NCBI GenBank assembly: GCA_965220835.1
Contig: OZ244842.1
Coordinates: forward strand, 3,596,001-3,660,000
DNA: 64,000 nucleotides
Source: Azophilus sp965220835
GTDB taxonomy: Bacteria; Pseudomonadota; Gammaproteobacteria; Pseudomonadales; Azotimanducaceae
Direction of reading: 5' to 3'
Shown in pieces: positions 16,947 through 24,653 of this stretch. The notes under the pieces were generated by a model. That model worked only from the letters and a program-made list of their open reading frames with translations, made no database searches and had not been told where the DNA came from. The position numbers and the translations under genes are program-made. Each line of letters begins with the position of its first letter. Within the stretch, counting starts at the first letter, position 1.

Positions 16947-17339
16947 ATGACCATGCAGGATCCCATCGCCGACCTCCTCACCCGGCTGCGCAACGCCCAA
17001 AGCGTCGGCCACTCGGACGTGGCCATGCCGCATTCCAAGGCCAAGGCGGCCATCTGCGAGGTGCTTGAGCAGGAAGGCTACATTGAGGGTTTCAGCGTCA
17101 GCGGTGAAGGCAAGCGCGAATTGACCGTGCAGCTCAAGTATCACGCCGGGGAGCCGGTCATTGCGGAGATTCACCGGGTCAGCCGGCCGGGTCTGCGCAT
17201 CTACAAGGGCAAGGCGGAACTGCCCAAGGTGCGCGGCGGCCTAGGGGTCGCCATCGTCAGCACCAACAAGGGCGTGATGACCGACCGCCACGCACGCCGG
17301 TTGGGCGTTGGCGGCGAAGTCCTCTGTACGGTGTTCTAG
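16947..17339 (+). CDS. rpsH: 30S ribosomal protein S8
   Basis: Binds helix 21 of 16S rRNA and, in E. coli, represses the spc operon. 130 residues with MQDPIADLLTRLRNAQ, SRPGLRIYKGKAELPKVRGG and the C-terminal STNKGVMTDRHARRLGVGGE. The 92-bp spacer before rplF holds a REP-like hairpin (17375-17429). Confidence 0.97.
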   Translation: MTMQDPIADLLTRLRNAQSVGHSDVAMPHSKAKAAICEVLEQEGYIEGFSVSGEGKRELTVQLKYHAGEPVIAEIHRVSRPGLRIYKGKAELPKVRGGLGVAIVSTNKGVMTDRHARRLGVGGEVLCTVF

Positions 17340-17374
17340 TTGTCTTAAACGTGGGGAAAAGGTAATCCAATGAG

Positions 17375-17429
17375 CCACTTTGCGCCCGGCGCCCGTCTTC
17401 CAGTTGGTCTGAGGCATCGCCTCGTTAGC
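17375..17429. repeat. REP-like dispersed element, copy A
   Basis: Begins ccactttgcgcccggc and ends with the perfect hairpin gaggc-atc-gcctc (17411-17423) followed by gtta. Related copies occur at 61513, 61699 and, as a half copy, near 43592. It fills most of the rpsH-rplF gap. Confidence 0.55.
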
Positions 17430-17431
17430 TA

Positions 17432-17965
17432 ATGTCTCGAATAGCCGACAATCCAGTTGCCGTTCCCGAAGGCGTTGAGGCTGCCGTCAGTGATGCCAGC
17501 ATCCGGGTGTCCGGCACCAAGGGCACCTTGGAGGCGGCCATTCACCCGTCCGTGGAGGTCGCCCAGGAAGACGGCGTGCTGCGCTTCAGGGCCCGGACCA
17601 AGTCCAAGAGCGGCAAGGCGCTGGCGGGCACCACTCGGGCCTTGGTCAACAACATGGTGCAAGGGGTCAGCGTCGGCTTCGAGAAGCGGCTGCAATTGCA
17701 AGGCGTGGGCTACCGTGCGGCCGTCAAGGGAGAGACGCTGACGCTGCAGCTCGGCTTCTCCCACCCGGTGGAGTATCAGTTGCCCAAAGGGGTCGACGCA
17801 GCGACGCCCAGCCAAACGGAAATCGTCATCTCAGGGGCTGACAAGCAGCTGGTCGGCCAAGTGAGTGCGGAGATTCGCAGCTTCCGGCCGCCGGAGCCCT
17901 ACAAGGGCAAGGGCGTGCGCTACCTCGATGAGCAGGTGCGGCGCAAGGAAGCCAAGAAGAAGTAG
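17432..17965 (+). CDS. rplF: 50S ribosomal protein L6
   Basis: Near the factor-binding centre. 177 residues, the E. coli length, with MSRIADNPVAVPEGVEAAV, two repeated L6 domains, LQLQGVGYRAAVKGETLTLQ and the signature PEPYKGKGVRYLDE near the C-terminus. The tail is lysine-rich (RRKEAKKK). Confidence 0.97.
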   Translation: MSRIADNPVAVPEGVEAAVSDASIRVSGTKGTLEAAIHPSVEVAQEDGVLRFRARTKSKSGKALAGTTRALVNNMVQGVSVGFEKRLQLQGVGYRAAVKGETLTLQLGFSHPVEYQLPKGVDAATPSQTEIVISGADKQLVGQVSAEIRSFRPPEPYKGKGVRYLDEQVRRKEAKKK

Positions 17966-18021
17966 CAGAACCAGCAGCAACGGGCAAGGGTCTAAGCGGC
18001 AGGAACGCGGAGAGCAAAGGT

Positions 18022-18372
18022 ATGATCAGCAAGAAGCAGGCAAGGTTGCGCCGGGCGCGTCGGGGGCGCATGAAAATGCGCGAACTCGGCGTCAGCCGGT
18101 TGACCGTCAACCGCTCGCCGCGCCACATATACGCCCAAGTGCTGTCAGCCGATGGCGCCAATGTCCTGGCGCAAGCCTCCACCTTGGACAAAACCCTGCG
18201 CCAAGGAGCCACCGGCAATGTGGAGGCGGCCGCCAAAGTGGGTGCGCTGGTTGCCGAGAGAGCCAAATCAGCGGGCGTCAGCCGGGTTGCCTTCGACCGC
18301 TCCGGGTACAAGTTTCACGGCCGCGTAAAGGCCCTTGCCGATGCGGCCCGGGCTGGGGGGTTGGAGTTTTAA
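18022..18372 (+). CDS. rplR: 50S ribosomal protein L18
   Basis: 5S rRNA binder. 116 residues, with RLTVNRSPRHIYAQVLSADG, NVEAAAKVGALVAERAK and the diagnostic FDRSGYKFHGRVKALADAAR. rpsE begins one base after the stop (taac atg). Confidence 0.97.
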   Translation: MISKKQARLRRARRGRMKMRELGVSRLTVNRSPRHIYAQVLSADGANVLAQASTLDKTLRQGATGNVEAAAKVGALVAERAKSAGVSRVAFDRSGYKFHGRVKALADAARAGGLEF

Positions 18373-18373
18373 C

Positions 18374-18877
18374 ATGGCCTATACGGAAGAGATTCGCGAA
18401 GAGGGGTTGCTGGAGAAAACCGTCCGCGTGAACCGGGTGGCGAAGGCCGTCAAGGGCGGCCGGTTGTTCGGCTTCACGGCGCTGACCGTGGTGGGCGACG
18501 GCAAGGGCAAGGTCGGGTTCGGGCGCGGCAAGGCCCGGGAAGTGCCGGTGGCGATTCAGAAGGCCATGGAAGTCGCCCGCCGCAACATGGTGGACATTGA
18601 ACTCAATGGCTCCACGATCTGGTACGCGATCACGGAACGCCACGGCGCATCGAAGGTCTATATGCAACCCGCTTCCGAAGGCACGGGCATCATCGCTGGC
18701 GGTGCCATGCGCGCCGTTCTGGAAGCGGCGGGCGTGCACAACGTGCTGGCCAAGTGTTATGGCTCAACCAATCCGGACAACGTGGTGCGGGCAACCTTCA
18801 ACGCCCTGACCAACATGCGCTCCCCGGCCGCAATTGCCGAAAAGCGCGGCAAGAGCGTCGAGGAAATCAGCGCTTAG
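18374..18877 (+). CDS. rpsE: 30S ribosomal protein S5
   Basis: Central to decoding fidelity. ATG 18374 gives 167 residues, the E. coli length. Motifs: KAVKGGRLFGFTALTVVGDG, VGFGRGKAREVPVAIQKAME, MQPASEGTGIIAGGAMRAVL and the C-terminal AEKRGKSVEEI. The frame is open into rplR, but the family start is at MAYTEEI. Confidence 0.97.
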   Translation: MAYTEEIREEGLLEKTVRVNRVAKAVKGGRLFGFTALTVVGDGKGKVGFGRGKAREVPVAIQKAMEVARRNMVDIELNGSTIWYAITERHGASKVYMQPASEGTGIIAGGAMRAVLEAAGVHNVLAKCYGSTNPDNVVRATFNALTNMRSPAAIAEKRGKSVEEISA

Positions 18878-18913
18878 CGCGTGGCCAGCAGAACGAGAAG
18901 CACGGCAGCAACA

Positions 18914-19183
18914 ATGGCTGAAGATAAGGGCAAATCGACGAGGACGGCGGGCAAGCGGATGATCCAGGTGACCCAGACCAAGAGCGCCGCCGGACGCCTC
19001 AAGAGGCACAAGGCCTGTGTGGTGGGCTTGGGCTTGCGGCGCATCGGCCACACCGTGGAGGTGGAGGACACCCCGGCGGTGCGCGGCATGATCAACCGGG
19101 TCAGCTACATGGTCCAAGTGGTTGGGGAGGCGAACGAGACGATGCCACGCAGTGGCAGCAGTGCGGCCGCAGGGCGTAAGTGA
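18914..19183 (+). CDS. rpmD: 50S ribosomal protein L30 with terminal extensions
   Basis: Small large-subunit protein. The core IQVTQTKSAAGRLKRHKACV and GLGLRRIGHTVEVEDTP is unmistakable. E. coli L30 has 59 residues; from ATG 18914 this one has 89, with about 13 extra basic residues before the core and about 17 after it (ending SGSSAAAGRK). A GTG at 18881 would lengthen it further, and ATG 18959 would remove the N-terminal extra. No candidate has a good ribosome site, so the start is uncertain. Confidence 0.85.
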   Translation: MAEDKGKSTRTAGKRMIQVTQTKSAAGRLKRHKACVVGLGLRRIGHTVEVEDTPAVRGMINRVSYMVQVVGEANETMPRSGSSAAAGRK

Positions 19184-19233
19184 TGGCCACTTCGCTAACC
19201 TTGTCCCGCGAACAAGAGGTGTAACAGAAAGCG

Positions 19234-19674
19234 ATGCGCATCAATGACTTGCATCCTGCGCCAGGCAGCAAGCGCGCCAAGCGGCGCGTCGGGCGGGGCC
19301 CCGGCTCCGGCCGCGGCAAGACCGCCGGGCGCGGCCAGAAGGGCCAAAAGGCGCGCTCCGGAGGCGGTGTGGCGCCCGGCTTTGAAGGCGGGCAGCTGCC
19401 CTTGCAAATGCGGGTGCCCAAGTTCGGCTTCCGCTCCCGCGTGGGCGCGACCACCGCCGAGGTTCGGCTGGGCGAGTTGGCCCGCATCGAGGGCGATGTG
19501 GTGGATTTGGCGCAGCTGAAGTCGGCCAACCTCGTGCGCCGCGACATGAAGCGGGCGCGCATCATGCTCTCCGGGCGGATCGAGCGCCCGGTTACCGTGC
19601 GCGGCAAGGAAGTCCATGTCACCCGGGGCGCGGCAGCGGCCATAGAAGCAGCGGGAGGCAAAGTCGAGTCCTGA
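19234..19674 (+). CDS. rplO: 50S ribosomal protein L15
   Basis: Late-assembly protein. 146 residues, starting MRINDLHPAPGSKRAKRRVG, with GRGPGSGRGKTAGRGQKGQK, GFEGGQLPLQMRVPKFGF and a C-terminal GAAAAIEAAGG. It lies between rpmD and secY as expected. Confidence 0.97.
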   Translation: MRINDLHPAPGSKRAKRRVGRGPGSGRGKTAGRGQKGQKARSGGGVAPGFEGGQLPLQMRVPKFGFRSRVGATTAEVRLGELARIEGDVVDLAQLKSANLVRRDMKRARIMLSGRIERPVTVRGKEVHVTRGAAAAIEAAGGKVES

Positions 19675-19716
19675 GCGCGTCGCTTGGCGGGCAAGGCAAT
19701 CGGCTAGACAAGGATC

Positions 19717-21039
19717 ATGGCGATTAATCCAGGGCAATTGGGCGGTTCGCAGGGCGGGCTTGCGGAGCTCCGCAACCGGCTGCTGTTTGTCTTCTTCGCG
19801 CTGCTGGTCTATCGCATCGGCACCCACATTCCGCTGCCCGGCATCAACCCGGACCGGCTGCGGGCGCTGTTCGAGCAAAACCAGGGCGGCATCCTCGAGC
19901 TGTTCAACATGTTCTCCGGCGGTGCCTTGGAACGCATGAGCATCCTGGCCCTGAACGTGGTGCCCTACATCACCTCCAGCATCATCATGAACCTGATGAG
20001 CATGATGTACCCAAGCCTGCAGCAGTTGCGCAAGGAAGGGGAGTCGGGCCGGCGCAAAATCACGCAATACACCCGCTACGGCACGCTGCTGATCGCCTTG
20101 GTGCAGGGCCTGTCCCTGTCCGTCACCTTGGCCAATCAAGGGCTGGCGTTCTCGACCGGCTTCACCTTTTACTTTGTGGCCACCGTCGCGTTGGTGACCG
20201 GAGCCCTGTTCATGATGTGGCTCGGGGAGCAGATCACGGAACGGGGGGTGGGCAATGGCATCTCGCTGATCATTTTTTCCGGCATCGTTTCCGGCTTTCC
20301 GGGAGCCATTGGGCAATCCTTCGAAGCGGCCCGCCAAGGCGACATCAACATCATCGCCCTGTTGGCCATCGCCCTGCTGGCCATTCTGGTGGTGGCCTTC
20401 GTGGTCTTCATCGAACGCGGGCAGCGGCGCATCACCGTCAACTACGCCAAGCGCCAGCAAGGCCGGCGCATGCTCCAAGGCCAAGCCAGCCATTTGCCGC
20501 TGAAGATCAACATGGCCGGGGTCATACCCGCCATATTCGCTTCCAGCCTGCTGCTCGCGCCCGCCTCCATGGCCCAGTGGTTCGGCCAAGGCCCGGGGCT
20601 TGGCTGGTTGCAGCAGGTCGCCTTGGTGCTCTCGCCCGGGCAGCCGCTCTACATATTGATGTTCGCTGGCGGCATCATCTTTTTCAGCTTTTTCTACACG
20701 GCGATTCAGTTCGACCCGAAGGACATGGCGGACAACCTCAAGCGTCAGGGGGCCTATGTGCCCGGCATCCGCCCGGGCCAGCAGACGGCGCGCTACATCG
20801 ATGACGTGGTCACGCGCCTTACCGTATTCGGCTCCCTTTACGTTACACTGGTCTGTTTGCTGCCGGAGTTCATGGTGGTGGCCTCCAACGTCACCTTTCA
20901 ACTCGGCGGCACCGCCCTGCTGATCGTGGTGGTGGTGGCGATGGATTTCATGTCCCAAGTGCAAGCGCACCTGATGTCGAGCCAGTATGCCAAGCTCATG
21001 GAGAAGTCGAATCTCAAGGGCTACGGTCGTCGGCGTTAG
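19717..21039 (+). CDS. secY: Protein translocase subunit SecY
   Basis: Channel of the Sec translocon in the inner membrane. 440 residues with ten predicted spans. Motifs: LPGINPDRLRALFEQNQGG, FNMFSGGALERMSILALNVV (plug region), YTRYGTLLIALVQG, MWLGEQITERGVGNGISLII and the cytosolic loop DMADNLKRQGAYVPGIRPGQ that contacts SecA and ribosomes. rpmJ follows 94 bp later. Confidence 0.97.
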   Translation: MAINPGQLGGSQGGLAELRNRLLFVFFALLVYRIGTHIPLPGINPDRLRALFEQNQGGILELFNMFSGGALERMSILALNVVPYITSSIIMNLMSMMYPSLQQLRKEGESGRRKITQYTRYGTLLIALVQGLSLSVTLANQGLAFSTGFTFYFVATVALVTGALFMMWLGEQITERGVGNGISLIIFSGIVSGFPGAIGQSFEAARQGDINIIALLAIALLAILVVAFVVFIERGQRRITVNYAKRQQGRRMLQGQASHLPLKINMAGVIPAIFASSLLLAPASMAQWFGQGPGLGWLQQVALVLSPGQPLYILMFAGGIIFFSFFYTAIQFDPKDMADNLKRQGAYVPGIRPGQQTARYIDDVVTRLTVFGSLYVTLVCLLPEFMVVASNVTFQLGGTALLIVVVVAMDFMSQVQAHLMSSQYAKLMEKSNLKGYGRRR

Positions 21040-21133
21040 CGTGCGGGGGCTGGCGATTCATGGATAACGGCGAGCGCAGGTCGACAGAAGGCCACTGCCA
21101 ATCCACACAGGTCAAATGCAAGGAAGCGTGCCA

Positions 21134-21250
21134 ATGAAAGTCCGAGCATCAGTGAAGAAAATCTGCCGCAACTGCAAGATCGTGCGGCGCAAAGGCGTGG
21201 TGCGCGTGATCTGCAGCGCCGAGCCGCGGCACAAGCAACGGCAAGGCTGA
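21134..21250 (+). CDS. rpmJ: 50S ribosomal protein L36
   Basis: The smallest ribosomal protein; 38 residues, MKVRASVKKICRNCKIV onward. Zinc ligands Cys11, Cys14, Cys27 and His33 are all present, so this is the zinc-binding (C+) form. It lies between secY and rpsM as in most gammaproteobacteria. The ATG has aaggaagcg about 9 bases upstream. Confidence 0.96.
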   Translation: MKVRASVKKICRNCKIVRRKGVVRVICSAEPRHKQRQG

Positions 21251-21284
21251 ACCTAGGTTCCCCATACGCAATGGAAGGAAAATC

Positions 21285-21641
21285 ATGGCCCGGATAGCAG
21301 GGGTCAACATCCCCGACAACAAACACGCCGGCGTGTCGCTCACCTACATCTATGGCGTGGGTCGCACCACTGCGGCTCAGCTTTGCGATGCCGCCGGAGT
21401 CAACCCGCAGCACCGCATTCAGGATCTCTCCGAAGCGGACTTGGACGCCTTGCGTTCCGAAGTGGCCAAGATGCCCATCGAGGGCGATCTGCGGCGGGAG
21501 GTGAACATGAACGTCAAGCGGTTAATGGACCTTGGATGCTACCGGGGCATGCGCCATCGGCGGGGGCTGCCGGTGAACGGACAGCGCACGCGCACCAACG
21601 CACGCACGCGCAAAGGCCCGCGGCGGCCCATCCGCAAGTAA
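21285..21641 (+). CDS. rpsM: 30S ribosomal protein S13
   Basis: Contacts P-site tRNA and the large subunit. 118 residues, with MARIAGVNIPDNKHAGVSLT, YGVGRTTA, and the C-terminal GCYRGMRHRRGLPVNGQRTR followed by the TNARTRKGP tail. An aaggaaaatc ribosome site precedes the ATG. Confidence 0.97.
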   Translation: MARIAGVNIPDNKHAGVSLTYIYGVGRTTAAQLCDAAGVNPQHRIQDLSEADLDALRSEVAKMPIEGDLRREVNMNVKRLMDLGCYRGMRHRRGLPVNGQRTRTNARTRKGPRRPIRK

Positions 21642-21658
21642 CTGAAGCAGGCAGCGAC

Positions 21659-22033
21659 ATGGCTGAGCGAAAGAAAACCAAACGCATCGTCACTGACGGC
21701 GTGGCACACGTCCACGCTTCGTTCAACAACACCATCATCACCATCGCCGATCGCCAGGGCAATGCCCTGTGCTGGACCACGGCCGGTGGTTCTGGGTTTC
21801 GGGGTTCGCGCAAGAGCACGCCGTTTGCTGCCCAAGTGGCCGCCGAGCGCGTCTCCGCCATGGCCACGGACATGGGCATGAAAAGCGTCGATGTGCTGGT
21901 CAAGGGCCCGGGCCCGGGCCGGGAGTCCGCGGTTCGGGCGATGAACGCCGCGGGGCTGCGCATTAACAGCATCGCCGACGTCACCCCGATTCCGCACAAC
22001 GGCTGTCGGCCGCGCAAACGCCGGCGCGGCTAG
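21659..22033 (+). CDS. rpsK: 30S ribosomal protein S11
   Basis: Platform protein near the anti-Shine-Dalgarno region. ATG 21659 gives 124 residues: VAHVHASFNNTIITIADRQG, WTTAGGSGFRGSRKSTPFAA, VLVKGPGPGRESAVRAMNAA and DVTPIPHNGCRPRKRRRG. The final codons and the tag stop fall inside the first unit of a 24-bp tandem array. In the same frame the array stays open for 71 more codons until tga at 22247, so readthrough would add an Arg/Gly/Gln/Cys-rich tail. Confidence 0.97.
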   Translation: MAERKKTKRIVTDGVAHVHASFNNTIITIADRQGNALCWTTAGGSGFRGSRKSTPFAAQVAAERVSAMATDMGMKSVDVLVKGPGPGRESAVRAMNAAGLRINSIADVTPIPHNGCRPRKRRRG

Positions 22034-22249
22034 AGCCGCCAGGGCAGGTGCGGCCGGGGCCGCCAGGGCAGGTGCGGCCGGGGCCGCCAGGGCAGGTGCG
22101 GCCGGGGCCGCCAGGGCAGGTGCGGCCAAGGCCGCCAGGGCAGGTGCGGCCAAGGCCGCCAGGGCAGGTGCGGCCAAGGCCGCCAGGGCAGGTGCGGCCA
22201 AGGCCGCCAGGGCAGGCGCGGCCGGGGCCGCCAAGGCAGGCGCGGCTGA
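22019..22249 (+). repeat. 24-bp in-frame tandem array seeded by the rpsK 3' end
   Basis: Nine 24-bp units begin at 22019, the first including the rpsK stop, and a partial unit ends in tga at 22247-22249. The typical unit encodes GRCGRGRQ or GRCGQGRQ in the rpsK frame. Unit 1 matches the others at 18 of 24 bases, with tag where they have cgg or caa. The final unit ends Arg-Arg-Gly-stop in its final partial form, like rpsK itself. The array fills most of the 266-bp rpsK-rpsD gap. Confidence 0.9.
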
Positions 22250-22299
22250 CGCAGGCAGCGAAGAACGATTGAGAGGCTTAAGAGTCTCAAGAGGAGAGC

Positions 22300-22932
22300 A
22301 TGGCTCGATACACAGGACCGAAACTAAAGCTGTCCCGCCGGGAGGGCACCGACCTTTTTTTGAAGAGCGGCGTGCGGCCGATCGATTCCAAAGCCAAGAT
22401 CGATCAGCCGCCGGGCGAACATGGCGTGCGCCGAGGGCGGCCGTCGGACTACGCAGTGCAGTTGCGGGAAAAGCAGAAGGTGCGCCGGCTCTACGGCGTG
22501 CTCGAAAAGCAGTTCCGCAACTACTACAAGCGGGCGGACCGGCAGCGCGGGGCCACCGGCGAGAACCTCCTGCGCCTGCTTGAAGGCCGCTTGGACAACG
22601 TGGTGTACCGCATGGGCTTCGGCTCGACTCGGGCGGAAGCGCGCCAACTGGTTTCGCACAAGGGCATCACCGTCAACGGCAAGGGCGTCAACATTCCCTC
22701 CTATCAGGTCAGCGCCGGGGATGTGATCGGCCTCACCAGCAACGCCGGCAAGCAACTCAGGGTTCAAGCCGCGCTGCAAATCGCCGCCCAACGGGCGCCG
22801 GTCGATTGGGTGGACACCGACGCGGACCCTGAGGGCGGCAAAGTGGAGGGCGTCTATCGACGGCCACCCGACCGCAGCGAGCTACCCAGCGAAATCAACG
22901 AGAACCTCATCGTGGAGCTGTATTCCAAGTAA
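22300..22932 (+). CDS. rpsD: 30S ribosomal protein S4
   Basis: 16S assembly nucleator and, in E. coli, repressor of the alpha operon. 210 residues, zinc-free type: MARYTGPKLKLSRREGTDLF, EKQKVRRLYGVLEKQFRNYY, and the S4 RNA-binding domain RLDNVVYRMGFGSTRAEARQ LVSHKGITVNGK (given in two parts). The C-terminus ENLIVELYSK is typical. aagaggagag precedes the ATG. Confidence 0.97.
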   Translation: MARYTGPKLKLSRREGTDLFLKSGVRPIDSKAKIDQPPGEHGVRRGRPSDYAVQLREKQKVRRLYGVLEKQFRNYYKRADRQRGATGENLLRLLEGRLDNVVYRMGFGSTRAEARQLVSHKGITVNGKGVNIPSYQVSAGDVIGLTSNAGKQLRVQAALQIAAQRAPVDWVDTDADPEGGKVEGVYRRPPDRSELPSEINENLIVELYSK

Positions 22933-22985
22933 CGGCAGGCTGCGCGCCAGCCGAGTCAAGCCGTCGCAAGAAACCGGAGAAAATC

Positions 22986-23999
22986 ATGGCATCATCATCG
23001 ACACACTCACTGCTTGAGTTGCCCACCGCCAAGAAGATGGAAATTCAGCAGATCAGCCCCACTCGGGCGAAGATCAGCATCGAACCCTACGAGCGTGGGT
23101 TCGGCCACACCATCGGCAACACCTACCGCCGCATTCTGCTGTCATCCATGCCTGGCGCGGCAATCACTGAAGTGGAGATCGACAACGTCCAGCACGAGTA
23201 CGAGACCCTGGAAGGGGTGCGCGAGGACGTGATCAACATTCTATTGAACCTCAAGGGCGTCGCCATCGTGCTGCACGACTCGGACCATGCGACGATCACC
23301 CTGTCGCGCACCGGCGAGGGCGAGACCACCGAGGTTCGCGCCGCGGATTTCACGCTCGGCCAGGATGTGGAGATCATCAATCAGGACCACCTCATCTGCA
23401 CCCTGAACAACAAAGGCGCCATTCGCATGGAGGCCAAGGTCACGCGGGGCCGGGGCTACGTGCCCGCCGACAGCCGTGAGGAGGAAGAGGAGGAAGAGGA
23501 GTCTCGGCCCATCGGCGTGCTGCGCCTGGATGCCACCTATAGCCCGATACGTCGGGTGGCGTACAGCGTGGAGAGTGCGCGCGTTGAGCAGCGAACCGAC
23601 CTCGACAAGCTGATTCTGGACGTCGAGACCAATGGCACCATCGGGCCGGAGGAGTGCATGCGGGAAGCGGAGCGCATCCTCCACGAGCAAGCCGTGTTCG
23701 CGGACAGCCGTGCCGCCGCGCCTGCCGTGGCCGCCCCCAACCGGCAAATCGACTCAGTGCTGCTGCGCCCGGTGGATGATCTGGAACTCACCGTGCGCTC
23801 GGCCAATTGCCTGAAGGCGGAGAACATCAACTACATCGGCGACCTAGTGCAGCGCACTGAGGTTGAATTGCTGAAGACGCCGAACTTGGGCAAGAAGTCG
23901 CTCACGGAGATCAAGGGCGTTCTGCAGGCGCGTGACCTCACCTTGGGCATGCGCTTGGAAAACTGGACGGTTCCCCACGGCGAAGACAAGGTCGCCTGA
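22986..23999 (+). CDS. rpoA: RNA polymerase alpha subunit
   Basis: Dimerising scaffold of RNA polymerase; its C-terminal domain contacts UP elements and activators. 337 residues. N-terminal domain: EPYERGFGHTIGNTYRRILL. C-terminal domain: LRPVDDLELTVRSANCLKAE and TPNLGKKSLTEIKGVL, the DNA- and sigma-contacting helices. A run of eight glutamates at about 165-172 replaces the shorter acidic stretch of E. coli. It follows rpsD by 53 bp and precedes rplQ by 30 bp. Confidence 0.97.
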   Translation: MASSSTHSLLELPTAKKMEIQQISPTRAKISIEPYERGFGHTIGNTYRRILLSSMPGAAITEVEIDNVQHEYETLEGVREDVINILLNLKGVAIVLHDSDHATITLSRTGEGETTEVRAADFTLGQDVEIINQDHLICTLNNKGAIRMEAKVTRGRGYVPADSREEEEEEEESRPIGVLRLDATYSPIRRVAYSVESARVEQRTDLDKLILDVETNGTIGPEECMREAERILHEQAVFADSRAAAPAVAAPNRQIDSVLLRPVDDLELTVRSANCLKAENINYIGDLVQRTEVELLKTPNLGKKSLTEIKGVLQARDLTLGMRLENWTVPHGEDKVA

Positions 24000-24029
24000 G
24001 GCAGCGCATTGAAGGCGAGGAATTAAGCT

Positions 24030-24593
24030 ATGCGTCACCGAAAAAGCGGGCGGCACCTGAACCGAACCAGCGCCCACCGTAAAGCGATGTTCCGCAACAT
24101 GTCGGCCTCGTTGATCAAGCACGAGCTGATCAAGACCACCGCCGCCAAGGCCAAGGCGCTGCGCCCGGTGATTGAGCCGTTGATCACCTTGGCCAAGCAG
24201 GACACGGTTGCCAATCGGCGCTTGGCGTTTGCCCGCATTCGCAGCGATGAGGCCGTGGCCAAGCTGTTCGTGGAACTCGGGCCGCGCTACCAAGACCGCC
24301 CCGGCGGCTACACGCGCATTCTCAAGTGCGGCCGCCGGTCGGGCGATGCGGCGCCAATGGCCTACATCGAATTGGTCGGCCAGGATCAGGAAGACGCCCA
24401 CGATGATGCGCGTGCTCTAGAGGAGACCTCTGCCGTCACCGAAGCGCAGGAAGCCGAAGCACAGGAAGCCGAAGCACAGGAAGCGGAAGTGCAGGAAGCG
24501 GAAGTACAGGAAGCAAAAGCACAGGAAGCAGAGGCGCAGGAAGCAGAGCGGCAAGATGCGGGCGTCGGGGAAGCGGAGGCGAAGAAAGAGTAG
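24030..24593 (+). CDS. rplQ: 50S ribosomal protein L17 with acidic repeat tail
   Basis: Large-subunit protein near the tunnel exit. The core is standard: MRHRKSGRHLNRTSAHRKAM, NMSASLIKHELIKTT and YTRILKCGRRSGDAAPMAYI. E. coli L17 is 127 residues; this product is 187. The extra 55-60 residues are Glu/Ala/Gln-rich, built from five-residue repeats (AEAQE, AEVQE, AKAQE) encoded by a 15-bp unit between 24439 and 24560, and are likely helical or disordered. The array is translated before the stop, unlike those after rpsQ and rpsK. Confidence 0.96.
   Translation: MRHRKSGRHLNRTSAHRKAMFRNMSASLIKHELIKTTAAKAKALRPVIEPLITLAKQDTVANRRLAFARIRSDEAVAKLFVELGPRYQDRPGGYTRILKCGRRSGDAAPMAYIELVGQDQEDAHDDARALEETSAVTEAQEAEAQEAEAQEAEVQEAEVQEAKAQEAEAQEAERQDAGVGEAEAKKE
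24439..24560 (+). repeat. 15-bp coding repeat in the rplQ 3' end
   Basis: About eight imperfect units of the form gaagccgaagcacag in frame encode the AEAQE-type pentapeptides of the L17 tail. Variants change single codons (gta/gtg for gca, aaa for gaa), as expected for slippage followed by drift. Confidence 0.85.
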
Positions 24594-24653
24594 TAGGCTT
24601 TGCGGGCTTAGAATCACGTGAACTGATTGCACGGCATCGGGAGGATTGGAAAC

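Noticed and set aside
19195..20970. 591-codon open frame antisense to rplO and secY
   Set aside because: Composition is His/Gln/Gly-rich with no motifs, and it lies wholly opposite two well-identified genes; it is a GC-rich shadow frame.
22048..22272. Collagen-like frame (GPPGQVRP repeats) in the rpsK-rpsD gap
   Set aside because: Produced by reading the 24-bp array in another phase; every phase of the array is open because the unit has no stop.
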